Shown one piece after another: positions 24,422 to 32,300 of a DNA stretch of 64,000 nt (its first letter is position 1; each line of letters begins with the position of its first letter). The notes under the pieces are model-generated. The model searched no databases, was not told where the DNA came from, and saw only the letters and a list, made by a program, of their open reading frames with translations. The position numbers and the translations under genes are program-made. The DNA is taken from the NCBI GenBank assembly GCA_003112755.1, contig BFBT01000001.1:3348001-3412000 (forward strand), given 5' to 3'. Source of the DNA: Lawsonibacter asaccharolyticus. Its GTDB lineage: Bacteria > Bacillota > Clostridia > Oscillospirales > Oscillospiraceae.

Positions 24422-25330
24422 TTGGAGCTGGACCAGGTCCGCCACGTGCTGGCGGTGGTAAAATACCGCACATTTCTGGAGGCATCCTTTCAGCTCAACC
24501 GCTCTCAGTCCTCCCTGTCCAAAAGCATCCGCCGGCTGGAGGAGGAGCTGGGGATCTCCATCTTTGAGCGCACCACCCGCCGCGTGGAGCTGACCCCGGC
24601 AGGCCGTGACTTCGTCGCTTACGCCGAACAGATGATGGTCTGTTATGAAGGGATGCTCCACGCCATGGAACAGCACCGCAGCAACGGCAAGCGCTCCCTC
24701 CGGGTGGGCAGCATCTATTTCGGCCTGCACAACCGCCTGGCCCCTCTGGTGGCCAATTTTTCCAAGCTCCACCCCAGCATGGAGATCGAGATCCGGGAAT
24801 CCACCACCACGCCGCTCCTTCAGGATCTCCATAAAGGGGAGCTGGATGTGGTCTTTGTCTCCAGCATGTACCCGGAAGGAGCTGAGCGGGCCAATTTCTC
24901 TCAGTATCCAGAATACCGCTCCCATTCCTGCTTCCGGGAGTCCTATCAGATCGTGGTCAGCCGGGACCACCCCTTTGCAGGCCGGAGCCAGCTCACATAT
25001 GAGGACCTGGCTGACCAGCCCTTTATCATGACGGACCGGACCATGGACGTCTACCACAGGGCCGTTCAGAAAGCCTTTGACGCCCACAGGGTCCCCCTGC
25101 ATATCGCCATGTACTGCACCACTGTCCGCTCTGTTCTGCATATGGTCTCCCAGAACATGGGGATCGCCATGCTCTCTCCCCTGGTCATCGAGGAGTCGGA
25201 CGACCTGTGCATCATCCCCCTGAAGGATGCCCTGCTGCGGGACACTCAGATGGTGATCCTCAACCAGAAAGAGATCCCGCCCCACGTGAGATCCTTTTAT
25301 CATTATGTCAAGACTCAAAATCTGGCGTAG
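24422..25330 (+). CDS. LysR family transcriptional regulator (copy 1)
   Basis: A 302-residue regulator. Residues 1-60 are the winged helix (TFLEASFQLNRSQSSLSKSIRRLEEELG region), and the rest is the two-lobed periplasmic-binding-like effector domain. I choose the TTG at 24422, which follows GAGGGGG at good spacing; an upstream in-frame ATG overlaps the -10 box. It is divergent from the SLC13/FAD/aroD/aroE operon, the classical LysR arrangement, so it most likely activates that operon in response to its substrate. Confidence 0.88.
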   Translation: MELDQVRHVLAVVKYRTFLEASFQLNRSQSSLSKSIRRLEEELGISIFERTTRRVELTPAGRDFVAYAEQMMVCYEGMLHAMEQHRSNGKRSLRVGSIYFGLHNRLAPLVANFSKLHPSMEIEIRESTTTPLLQDLHKGELDVVFVSSMYPEGAERANFSQYPEYRSHSCFRESYQIVVSRDHPFAGRSQLTYEDLADQPFIMTDRTMDVYHRAVQKAFDAHRVPLHIAMYCTTVRSVLHMVSQNMGIAMLSPLVIEESDDLCIIPLKDALLRDTQMVILNQKEIPPHVRSFYHYVKTQNLA

Positions 25331-25348
25331 CCTTTTTTCGATATCCTG

Positions 25349-25394
25349 AAAGGCCCCGCGGGGTCTGCCGTTGAGCGGACCTCACGGGGCTTTT
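25349..25394. terminator. bidirectional terminator between convergent genes
   Basis: AAAGGCCCCG pairs with CGGGGCTTTT, with an inner GGTC/GACC pair. It separates the first LysR gene from the end of the convergent SLC13 gene at 25462. Confidence 0.7.
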
Positions 25395-25461
25395 CATTCC
25401 GGCATCCACCGTGGGGCGGACGCCTCACGCCGCTCTGAGATCTTGCGTGCCAGGCGGCCGC

Positions 25462-26904
25462 TTACAGCACCGCGGCGGCGATGGGGTAGCCCACAAAGGC
25501 CAGGATCACGATGCTCAGCAGGGCCATCAGGCCGCCGTACTTGAACATGTCCTTCACGTCCACCCAGCCGGTGCCGGCCACCACGGCCATGGGCATGGTG
25601 CTGGGGGGAGTGGCGAAGGCGTAGGAGGCCGCGGCTCCGATGACGGAGGCCAGGGCTACCATATTGATGTTGCCCATAGCCAGGGCGATGGGGGCGGAGA
25701 TGGTATAGAACACGGTGGCGCACACGGTGTTGGAGGAGAAGTTGGTTGCGATGATGCACAGGGTGGCGATGACCAGGATGAAGATGGTCTGGTTCATCCC
25801 GGAGACCAGGGGGGTGACGTTGCTGATAAGGAAGTCGGAGATGCCCACCTTCTCCAGCGTCAGGGCGCCGCTGATGACCAGGACGGCGGCATTGAAGATC
25901 AGGGCGCTCCAGGGCACGCCGCGGGCGGCCGCGTCCTTATAATCCATAATGGGCTTGCCGTCCACCTTGGTCAGGCAGAGGATCACGATGGCCACCATCA
26001 CAGGCACCGCATTGCCCAGCGCAGAGATATACCCGCCGACGGTGGGGGCGATGTCCTTCAGGAAGCCCTGGAGGAGCCAGATCACGATGACCACCACGAA
26101 CAGGACCGCGGAGATCTTCTCCTGCACGCTCATGGGCTGGAGGTCAGAGCGCAGCCTGGTGGCATCATAGTGGCGCAGCTTGTTCAGGTCCGGGCGGTAG
26201 AGCAGGCGGTACACCAGGATCAGGGCCGCAAAGATCAGCAGGCCGGTGACAATGCCGAAAGCGCTGTATGCCATGATGTTCACGGACAGGCCGGTCTGGG
26301 ACTCCAGCAGCTGGATGGGGATCAGGATGATGGCGTGGCCCAGGGGGGTGTTGGCGGAGCCGATCCCCACCGCGATGCCCAGGCCCAGCACCAGCATCTG
26401 GGGGAAGCGGTCCCCCTTCTCATACTTCAGCTCCTTGAAGACCTGCTCCGCGATGGGCAGGAAGACCAGCAGGGCCGCGGTCTGAGACATGAAGGAGGCC
26501 ATGAACATGGCCCCGAAGAGGAACATGGTCACGAACATCCAGGGGCTGCGCTGGGCCAGCTTGTTGGTAAAAAACCAGATGGCCAGCCGGCGGGTGAGGC
26601 CCACCTGGGACAGCACGTGGCTGAGCATGAAGAACACCAGCAGGAAGGCGATGGTAGAGTTGCCGAAGCCGCTTTTAAAGATATCCCCCGGCGACATGAT
26701 CTGGAAGATGGCCAGGATCGCCATGCACAGCAGGCTGGGCCAGTCGGTGCCGATGAAGTTCCACATGAGCATGATGCCGATGAAGATACCGATGACCTGC
26801 ATGCTGGTCTGGTTCAGGCCCGCGGGAGCGGGGATGAACTGGAACAGCAGGATGAACGCAAAGGAGATCAGCAGCATCACGAGTTTTGAGGTCTTGCCTT
26901 TCAC
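25462..26904 (-). CDS. SLC13/DASS family organic-anion transporter (copy 2)
   Basis: A 480-residue protein, the same length as the transporter at 22708-24150 and clearly its paralogue (FKELKYEKGDRFPQ occurs in both). About 12 helices are predicted, with SQTAALLVFLPIAEQVF and the SNTVCATVFYTISAPI carboxylate motif. It starts at GTG after AAGGGAG. It follows a second FAD oxidoreductase gene by 24 bases on the same strand, giving a two-gene operon facing a second LysR gene. Substrate unknown. Confidence 0.88.
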   Translation of the reverse strand: MKGKTSKLVMLLISFAFILLFQFIPAPAGLNQTSMQVIGIFIGIMLMWNFIGTDWPSLLCMAILAIFQIMSPGDIFKSGFGNSTIAFLLVFFMLSHVLSQVGLTRRLAIWFFTNKLAQRSPWMFVTMFLFGAMFMASFMSQTAALLVFLPIAEQVFKELKYEKGDRFPQMLVLGLGIAVGIGSANTPLGHAIILIPIQLLESQTGLSVNIMAYSAFGIVTGLLIFAALILVYRLLYRPDLNKLRHYDATRLRSDLQPMSVQEKISAVLFVVVIVIWLLQGFLKDIAPTVGGYISALGNAVPVMVAIVILCLTKVDGKPIMDYKDAAARGVPWSALIFNAAVLVISGALTLEKVGISDFLISNVTPLVSGMNQTIFILVIATLCIIATNFSSNTVCATVFYTISAPIALAMGNINMVALASVIGAAASYAFATPPSTMPMAVVAGTGWVDVKDMFKYGGLMALLSIVILAFVGYPIAAAVL

Positions 26905-26928
26905 TTTTGGATCTCTCCCTTCTCTTTC

Positions 26929-28197
26929 TTACACACCATATTTCTGATCCAGACAGCTCCGCAGGCTGGCGGAGGAGATCTGGTCCAGAGTCTTGTTTTC
27001 CCGCAGGGCCAATGCCGCCGCATAGCCCGCCGACTCTCCCACGTTCATCATGATGGGCATGACCCGGACCGCCCCAAAGGCCTTCGGGTCCGCGGACAGG
27101 CACTTTCCGGCCGCCAGGGTCCTCTTCATCCCCAGGGGGAGCAGGCTGCGGTAGGGGATATGATAGACCCCGGGGAGCATCTTCCACACCACGGTGTTGG
27201 TCACGGGGTCGTGGAGGTCCATGGGATAGCATCCGCAGGCCACCCGGTCCTCAAAGCAGGTCATCCGCTCCAGATCCTCGATGGTCAGCCGGTAGGCCCC
27301 CCGGATGCGCCGGGCGTCCCGCACACCGGCCAGAGGGGCGATGCCGGAGAGGTAGGCCCCCTCCAGGCCGGGCACCTCCCGCCGGACGAAGCGGAAGATG
27401 GGCTCGATCTGGGACCTCAGCTCCACCATCCCCCGGGTGGCGTCGGCTAGATCCTCGTGGTCAAACTTGGCCCGGGTGACATTCAGGCTCACGTCCCGGG
27501 TGCCGGGGATGGGGGTAAAGGCCAGGATGCCTCCCTTCAGCACACCGCTCTCCCGGCCCTGCCGGATGGTCTCCCCCAGGCGTGGGCTGTGGATAAAGGC
27601 GTCCAGCTGGTCCAGGTCCACGTTGGAGATGCGGAACATCAGGGTGGCGATCATCCGCTCCCTCTCGTCCGCCGCCTCCGTCTCCCCGCCCAGCGCCTGG
27701 ACCAGGGAGGCGTTTCCGGTGGCGTCGATCAGGTATTTTCCGGAGAGGGCGATCTCCTGATACGGCCCCCGGGCCGTGATCTGACACTCCTCCTCTCCCT
27801 CTCTGGCCGCGGTCAGCTCCGTCTCATAGAGCAGGGTGATCCCCGCCTCCACGGCCAGCTGCTCCAGCAGAAGCTTGAGCCGCTCCGGGTCATAGCGGAG
27901 GCGGTCGATCTTCACCTCTTTGTTGGAGGACATTGGGACTGCGAAGTGGTAGGCCGCATGTCCGCCCCAGATCAGGCGGTCAAAGACCTCCCGCTCGATC
28001 CCCCGATAGAGGGGCGCCCCCTGAAAGCCCGCCGCGTTCATCTCGGTCAGACCGGAGCTGGCGGCCAGGCCGCCCAGGCAGGTCCCCCGCTCCACCACGG
28101 CCACCTTCAGCCCCTCCCGGGCCGCGGCGATGGCGCTGAAGGCCCCGGCTGTGCCGCCTCCCACCACGATCAGATCAAACTGTGTCTCTTGCTGCAT
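26929..28197 (-). CDS. FAD-dependent oxidoreductase (FAD_oxidored family, copy 2)
   Basis: A 422-residue flavoprotein with the N-terminal FAD loop LIVVGGGTAGAFSAIAAAREG, then VVERGTCLGGLAASSGLTEMN, the IDATGNASLVQALGG block near residue 140, and a C-terminal LAAGKCLSADPKAFGAVRVMP. It is related to, but well diverged from, the copy at 21429-22685. It is the first gene of the operon that ends with the second SLC13 transporter. The ATG follows AGGGAG. It probably oxidises or reduces the acid carried by that transporter. Confidence 0.85.
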   Translation of the reverse strand: MQQETQFDLIVVGGGTAGAFSAIAAAREGLKVAVVERGTCLGGLAASSGLTEMNAAGFQGAPLYRGIEREVFDRLIWGGHAAYHFAVPMSSNKEVKIDRLRYDPERLKLLLEQLAVEAGITLLYETELTAAREGEEECQITARGPYQEIALSGKYLIDATGNASLVQALGGETEAADERERMIATLMFRISNVDLDQLDAFIHSPRLGETIRQGRESGVLKGGILAFTPIPGTRDVSLNVTRAKFDHEDLADATRGMVELRSQIEPIFRFVRREVPGLEGAYLSGIAPLAGVRDARRIRGAYRLTIEDLERMTCFEDRVACGCYPMDLHDPVTNTVVWKMLPGVYHIPYRSLLPLGMKRTLAAGKCLSADPKAFGAVRVMPIMMNVGESAGYAAALALRENKTLDQISSASLRSCLDQKYGV

Positions 28198-28266
28198 GTA
28201 CTCCCTTCTTTCTTCTGTTGTTTGGCGTCATTTTAACCAAAATCCGGGACGAAAAGCAATCTCACT

Positions 28267-28370
28267 TTGGAAAGTCATATTTCCGAAACGGAATCGGATT
28301 CTATTTTCAAGGCATATTCCATTCCAAAACAGCATATCATTCTGTTTTGGAATTTTTATTTTCCAATTTG
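28267..28370. promoter_or_regulatory. cluster of TTCC/GGAA palindromes in the divergent control region
   Basis: Within about 100 AT-rich bases lie a perfect TTCCG-AAA-CGGAA (28281-28293), a perfect 12-base inverted repeat ATTCCAAAACAG / CTGTTTTGGAAT (28321-28332 and 28342-28353), and further half sites (TTTGGAAA, TTTTCCAA). The region lies between the divergent FAD oxidoreductase and LysR genes, so these are probable LysR operator sites. Confidence 0.6.
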
Positions 28371-28404
28371 GTATCATACTGCCTGGGATTTTGGGAAACT
28401 CTCG

Positions 28405-28433
28405 TTGTCTTTCTCCGCCCCCCATGGTATCAT
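28405..28433 (+). promoter_or_regulatory. promoter of the second LysR gene
   Basis: TTGTCT at 28405-28410 and TATCAT at 28428-28433 with 17-base spacing, 41 bases before the ATG. Confidence 0.6.
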
Positions 28434-28473
28434 AGGGCATATCACGGCAATCTGCACAAGGGATGGATGTCAG

Positions 28474-29415
28474 ATGGACCTGTTTCAGTTGAAATGCTTT
28501 GTCAATGTGGTGGATCAGCGGAGCTTTACAAAGGCCGCCTTTGAGGTCTCCAGCTCCCAGTCCGCCCTGTCCAAGCAGATCAGCAAGCTGGAGGATGAGC
28601 TGAACGTCCGTCTGTTTGACCGCAGCCGCCGGGTGGTGACGCTGACGCCCGCAGGCCGGGAGTTCGAGCCCCACGCCCGAAAGCTGCTGGCCGACTATGA
28701 CGAGATGATGGCCTCCATCAAGCGGTTCTCCAACAGCGGGCATCTGCACATCGGCAGTGTGGACCACATGGGCCGGGTGGGGCTGACTACCCCCATCTCC
28801 ACCTTTTTGAAGCAGTATCCCGACGGCGGCGTCACCATCGACATCGAGCGGGGGACCTCCCTGGGGGTGATGGACCAGCTGGTTGCGGGAAAGCTGGATA
28901 TGGCCTTCATCGCCCACATCATCTCCCCCTTTTCCAAGGCGTCCAACATCGACGCCTATCAGCTGGACCACTACCGCCTCTATACCCTGGTGGTGGACAA
29001 CTACCACGCCATCGTCAGCCGCCGCCATCGGTTCGCCGGGCTGGATGTGGTCACCTGGCAGGATCTGGCGGAGGAAAAGCTGGTCATTCTGGACAAGAGC
29101 TACGGTCTCAATGCCATCATCCGGGAATCCTTCCGCCAGTGCGGCCTGCGGCCCAACATCGCCTTCGAGTGCGACCAGGTGGACGCCATCCTGGGGATGG
29201 TGGAGGGAAATTTCGGGATCTCCATCCTCTCCAAGCGCATTGCCGCCACCCAGTATGACGTGGAGGCCATCCCCATCGACCCGCCCATCTCCCGCAACAC
29301 CGTGCTGGTGGTCCCCAAGGAGGTGGAGGCCCGCCAGCGGCTGGCCGGCGGCTTTGTCCGCCACATCGTGGATTATTACAGGGACAACACCCCCGGCCCC
29401 TGCGGGGAGCCGTAG
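28474..29415 (+). CDS. LysR family transcriptional regulator (copy 2)
   Basis: A 313-residue regulator with the N-terminal winged helix (MDLFQLKCFVNVVDQRSFTK, then SSSQSALSKQISKLEDELN as the recognition segment) and a periplasmic-binding-like effector domain. The start at 28474 gives the standard LysR N terminus; the frame extends 69 codons upstream through the promoter and operator region, which is non-coding. Divergent from the second FAD oxidoreductase/SLC13 operon, which it probably controls. A hairpin at 29451-29495 ends the gene. Confidence 0.88.
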   Translation: MDLFQLKCFVNVVDQRSFTKAAFEVSSSQSALSKQISKLEDELNVRLFDRSRRVVTLTPAGREFEPHARKLLADYDEMMASIKRFSNSGHLHIGSVDHMGRVGLTTPISTFLKQYPDGGVTIDIERGTSLGVMDQLVAGKLDMAFIAHIISPFSKASNIDAYQLDHYRLYTLVVDNYHAIVSRRHRFAGLDVVTWQDLAEEKLVILDKSYGLNAIIRESFRQCGLRPNIAFECDQVDAILGMVEGNFGISILSKRIAATQYDVEAIPIDPPISRNTVLVVPKEVEARQRLAGGFVRHIVDYYRDNTPGPCGEP

Positions 29416-29450
29416 CCTCCGCCCTCCGCGCCCGGGCGGTTCCCGGCATT

Positions 29451-29495
29451 CTCCCCCCTCGCGCACTGTCCGTCGGACGGAGCGCGAGGGGGGAG
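29451..29495 (+). terminator. stem-loop ending the second LysR gene
   Basis: A perfect 14-base inverted repeat (CTCCCCCCTCGCGC and complement) with a 17-base loop, followed by CTTTCT. It lies just before the vanR promoter. Confidence 0.6.
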
Positions 29496-29516
29496 CTTTC
29501 TGTCCGGCCCTGCCTC

Positions 29517-29545
29517 TCGACAGGGCCTCCTCCCCGTGGTACAAT
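29517..29545 (+). promoter_or_regulatory. promoter of the vanR-vanS operon
   Basis: TCGACA at 29517-29522 and TACAAT at 29540-29545 with 17-base spacing, about 33 bases before the vanR ATG. Confidence 0.6.
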
Positions 29546-29577
29546 GGACAAAACCACAAAGGAGACTGTCCCGGGAC

Positions 29578-30273
29578 ATGGAGACAAACATTTTGATCGT
29601 AGACGACGAGGCCGCCATCGCCGACCTGGTGGAGGTCTATCTGAAAAATGAGGGCTACACCGTCCACAAGTTCGGCCGCGCGGGGGACGCCCTGGCCTGT
29701 GTGGCCTCCACGCCGCTTGACCTGGCCATCCTGGATGTGATGCTCCCGGATATGGACGGCTTCACCCTGTGCCAGAAGATCCGGGAGGCGCACCTGTTCC
29801 CCATCCTGATGCTCACTGCCAGGGTGGAGGACATGGACAAGATCATGGGGCTGACCCTGGGGGCGGACGACTACCTCACCAAGCCCTTCAATCCTCTGGA
29901 GCTGGTGGCCCGGGTCAAGACCCAGCTCCGGCGGTACACCCGGTACAACCAGGGCGGCCAGCCGGGGGGAGAGGCGCAGGAGCACGACTTCCGGGGGCTC
30001 CAGATCTCCCGGGCCACCCACAAGTGCGTGCTGTTCGGCGAGGAGCTCCCCCTGACCCCCCTGGAATTTTCCATCCTATGGTACCTGTGCCAGCACCGGG
30101 GGCAGGTGGTGTCCAGCGAGGAGCTGTTCGAGTCGGTGTGGGGAGAGAAGTATATGGACAGCAACAACACCGTCATGTCCCACATCGCCCGCCTGCGGGA
30201 GAAGATGCACGAACCCAGCCGAAAGCCGAAATTCATCAAGACTGTGTGGGGGGTGGGCTACACCATTGAGTAA
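29578..30273 (+). CDS. vanR: VanR-like OmpR-family response regulator
   Basis: A 231-residue regulator. The receiver domain has the acidic pair at residues 9-10 (IVDDE), the phosphoacceptor Asp53 in LAILDVMLPD, and the conserved lysine in DYLTKPF. The C-terminal winged helix (about 135-230) ends with TVWGVGYTIE. Sequence and context match VanR of vanG-type clusters; it would bind promoters of the resistance genes when phosphorylated by VanS. AAAGGAG precedes the ATG at slightly long spacing. The gene overlaps vanS by 8 bases. Confidence 0.88.
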   Translation: METNILIVDDEAAIADLVEVYLKNEGYTVHKFGRAGDALACVASTPLDLAILDVMLPDMDGFTLCQKIREAHLFPILMLTARVEDMDKIMGLTLGADDYLTKPFNPLELVARVKTQLRRYTRYNQGGQPGGEAQEHDFRGLQISRATHKCVLFGEELPLTPLEFSILWYLCQHRGQVVSSEELFESVWGEKYMDSNNTVMSHIARLREKMHEPSRKPKFIKTVWGVGYTIE

Positions 30274-31420
30274 GGAACGCAAGCCCCGTCTGGCGCAGCG
30301 GCTCCAGACAGACCGTGGGCTCTACCGCGCCCTCCAGCGCTGGGGGTATTATCTGCTGGCCCTGATGGCCTGGGTGACCGTGGTGCTGGCGGTCTCCGCC
30401 CTGGGGGTCCTGGTGTGCAGCCGCCTTACCTGGTATGAGACCGACCCTCTCTACCACCTGCTCCTGTGGGTCCGGGACTACTACTTCTTCGTCTGCATAG
30501 CGGTGGTCCTGCTGGGCTGGGTGGTCATCAGCTGGCACTTCATCTCCCGCCCAGTCCGCCAGCTGGATGCGCTGATCGGCGCCTCCGCCCAGCTCACCCG
30601 TCCCACGGAGGAGCCCATCCGCCTGCCCGCCTCCATGAAGAGCGTGGAGGACCAGCTGAACCTGGCCCGGGAGGAGGCCCTGCGTGCCCAGCGGGCCGCC
30701 CGGGAGGCGGAACAGCGGAAAAACGACCTGGTGGTCTATCTGGCCCACGACCTGAAGACCCCCCTCACCAGCGTCATCGGCTATCTGACACTGCTCCGTG
30801 ACGAGCCCCAGCTCTCCCCGGAGCTGCGCGCCCGCTACACCGGCATCGCCCTGGACAAGGCGGAGCGTCTGGAGGAGCTCATCAACGAATTCTTTGAGAT
30901 CACCCGCTTCAACCTCAGCCATCTGGAGCTGGAGAAGCAGCCCGTGGACCTGTGCCGGATGCTCCAGCAGGTGGTCAGCGAGTTCGCCCCCATGCTGGGG
31001 GAGCGGGACCTGACCTGCGCCCTGGAGCTTCCCCCCAGCCTGGAATATGACTGCGACCCGGACAAGCTGGCCCGGGTGTTTGACAACCTGCTCCGCAACG
31101 CCTGCCATTACAGCACTCCCGGCAGCGTGGTCCGCATCTCCGGCGGGGAGGAGGGGGATTCCATTGTCCTCAGGTTCCTCAACTCCGGGCGGACCATCCC
31201 CCCGGAGAAGCTGGCGCGCATCTTTGACCAGTTCTTCCGCCTGGACAGCTCCCGCGCCACCCGGACGGGGGGCGCGGGCCTTGGCTTGGCCATAGCCAAG
31301 GAGATCCTGACTCTCCACGGCGGGACCATCACCGCCTGGAGCCGGGAGGATCAGGTCTGCTTCCAGGTGACGCTGCCCCGGGGCGGACGGCGGGAGGAGG
31401 GTCCAGCCCGTGAGCCATGA
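30266..31420 (+). CDS. vanS: VanS-like sensor histidine kinase
   Basis: A 384-residue membrane kinase. Two helices (about 30-52 and 75-95) enclose only a short outside loop of about 22 residues, as in VanS proteins of the VanG/VanB-independent, short-sensor kind. A HAMP-like linker leads to the H box with His161 in AHDLKTPLTSVIGYL, followed by N (NLLRNACHYS) and G (GGAGLGLAIAKEI) boxes. It starts at TTG inside the end of vanR, so the two are translationally coupled. It would sense glycopeptide or lipid II stress. Confidence 0.87.
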   Translation: MSKERKPRLAQRLQTDRGLYRALQRWGYYLLALMAWVTVVLAVSALGVLVCSRLTWYETDPLYHLLLWVRDYYFFVCIAVVLLGWVVISWHFISRPVRQLDALIGASAQLTRPTEEPIRLPASMKSVEDQLNLAREEALRAQRAAREAEQRKNDLVVYLAHDLKTPLTSVIGYLTLLRDEPQLSPELRARYTGIALDKAERLEELINEFFEITRFNLSHLELEKQPVDLCRMLQQVVSEFAPMLGERDLTCALELPPSLEYDCDPDKLARVFDNLLRNACHYSTPGSVVRISGGEEGDSIVLRFLNSGRTIPPEKLARIFDQFFRLDSSRATRTGGAGLGLAIAKEILTLHGGTITAWSREDQVCFQVTLPRGGRREEGPAREP

Positions 31421-32147
31421 CGCCGCCCCCCTGTTCGCAGGCTGGGAGAAGGGGATGATCCTCTCCTGTCTCCAGGGGCACATGGGCCAGGTGCGCACCG
31501 GGGGCGGGCATCCGCCGGAGAGCGCCCTGTGCGCCATCGGAGATTTCTGCTTTTTCGCCGGCCGGCCGGACCCGGCCCTGGTGCGGCAGGCCGACCGGCC
31601 CCTGCTGGTCCCCCGGACCGGGGACTGGGCCCCCGTGATCCGGGCGGTGTGGGGCCGCCGTGCCGTCCCCTTCCTCCGCTATGCCCTCTGTGGGGCCCCG
31701 GAGGACTTTGACCGGGACCGGCTGGCCGCCTTCGCCGCCGCCCTGCCCCCAGGCTTCTCCCTCTCCCCCATTCTGGCCGGGCACTATCCCCTGCTGACGG
31801 CCCAGGACTGGTCCCGGGACCTGTGCGGCAATTTCCGGGACGGTCCCGACTTCGCCCGGCGTGGGCTGGGGGTCATCGCTCTTCGGGACGGGGTCCCCGC
31901 GGCCGGCGCCTCCTCCTACGCCGTCTGGGACGGCGGCATCGAGATCCAGATCGACACCCGGCCGGACCTGCGCCGCCGGGGGCTGGCCCTGTCCTGCGGC
32001 GCCCGGCTGATCCTGACCTGCCTGGACCAGGGGCTCCTCCCCTCCTGGGACGCCCACGACCGGCGCTCCGCCGCCCTGGCGGAGAAGCTGGGCTACCGCC
32101 TGGACCGCCCCTACCCCGCCTATCTTCTGGACCAGACCGGTCCGTAA
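31410..32147 (+). CDS. GNAT-family acetyltransferase in the van cluster
   Basis: A 245-residue protein of the GNAT_acetyltran type: a divergent N-terminal half and a C-terminal acetyl-CoA fold with DTRPDLRRRGLALSCGARLI (the RxxGxG/A pyrophosphate loop reads RRRGLA) and a final WDAHDRRSAALAEKLGY segment. It starts at GTG within the end of vanS, so it is translated with the two-component system. No GNAT belongs to the known vanG operon core, so its job in resistance, if any, is unknown. Confidence 0.78.
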   Translation: MSHDAAPLFAGWEKGMILSCLQGHMGQVRTGGGHPPESALCAIGDFCFFAGRPDPALVRQADRPLLVPRTGDWAPVIRAVWGRRAVPFLRYALCGAPEDFDRDRLAAFAAALPPGFSLSPILAGHYPLLTAQDWSRDLCGNFRDGPDFARRGLGVIALRDGVPAAGASSYAVWDGGIEIQIDTRPDLRRRGLALSCGARLILTCLDQGLLPSWDAHDRRSAALAEKLGYRLDRPYPAYLLDQTGP

Positions 32148-32172
32148 GAAAATCGCAAGATTTTCTTACGGA
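32141..32172 (+). terminator. 14-bp stem-loop overlapping the GNAT stop codon
   Basis: TCCGTAAGAAAATC and its perfect complement surround a GCAA tetraloop; the TAA stop codon lies in the left arm. It may block read-through from the regulatory operon or serve as a binding site. A TATCAT at 32176 follows and could be the -10 of a vanG promoter. Confidence 0.55.
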
Positions 32173-32208
32173 TCTTATCATACTTTCGCAGGAAAGACTC
32201 CAAGCAAG

Positions 32209-32259
32209 GTGCGCCCCCCTCTGATACCATAGGGTCATCGGAGGGGGACGCGCTTTTTT
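32209..32259 (+). terminator. intrinsic terminator/attenuator just upstream of vanG
   Basis: A long GC stem (GTGCGCCCCCC-type arm at 32209 pairing with GGGGGACGCGC) ends in six T residues at 32254-32259, only 42 bases before the vanG ATG. No convincing promoter is seen between the terminator and vanG. Confidence 0.7.
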
Positions 32260-32300
32260 CTGGCCTGTCCCCTCCCCCACACAGAAGGAGTTGACAGAAC

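Noticed and set aside
25411..26889. Plus-strand open frame of 492 codons opposite the second SLC13 gene
   Set aside because: Same artefact as at 22531; the real transporter is on the minus strand.
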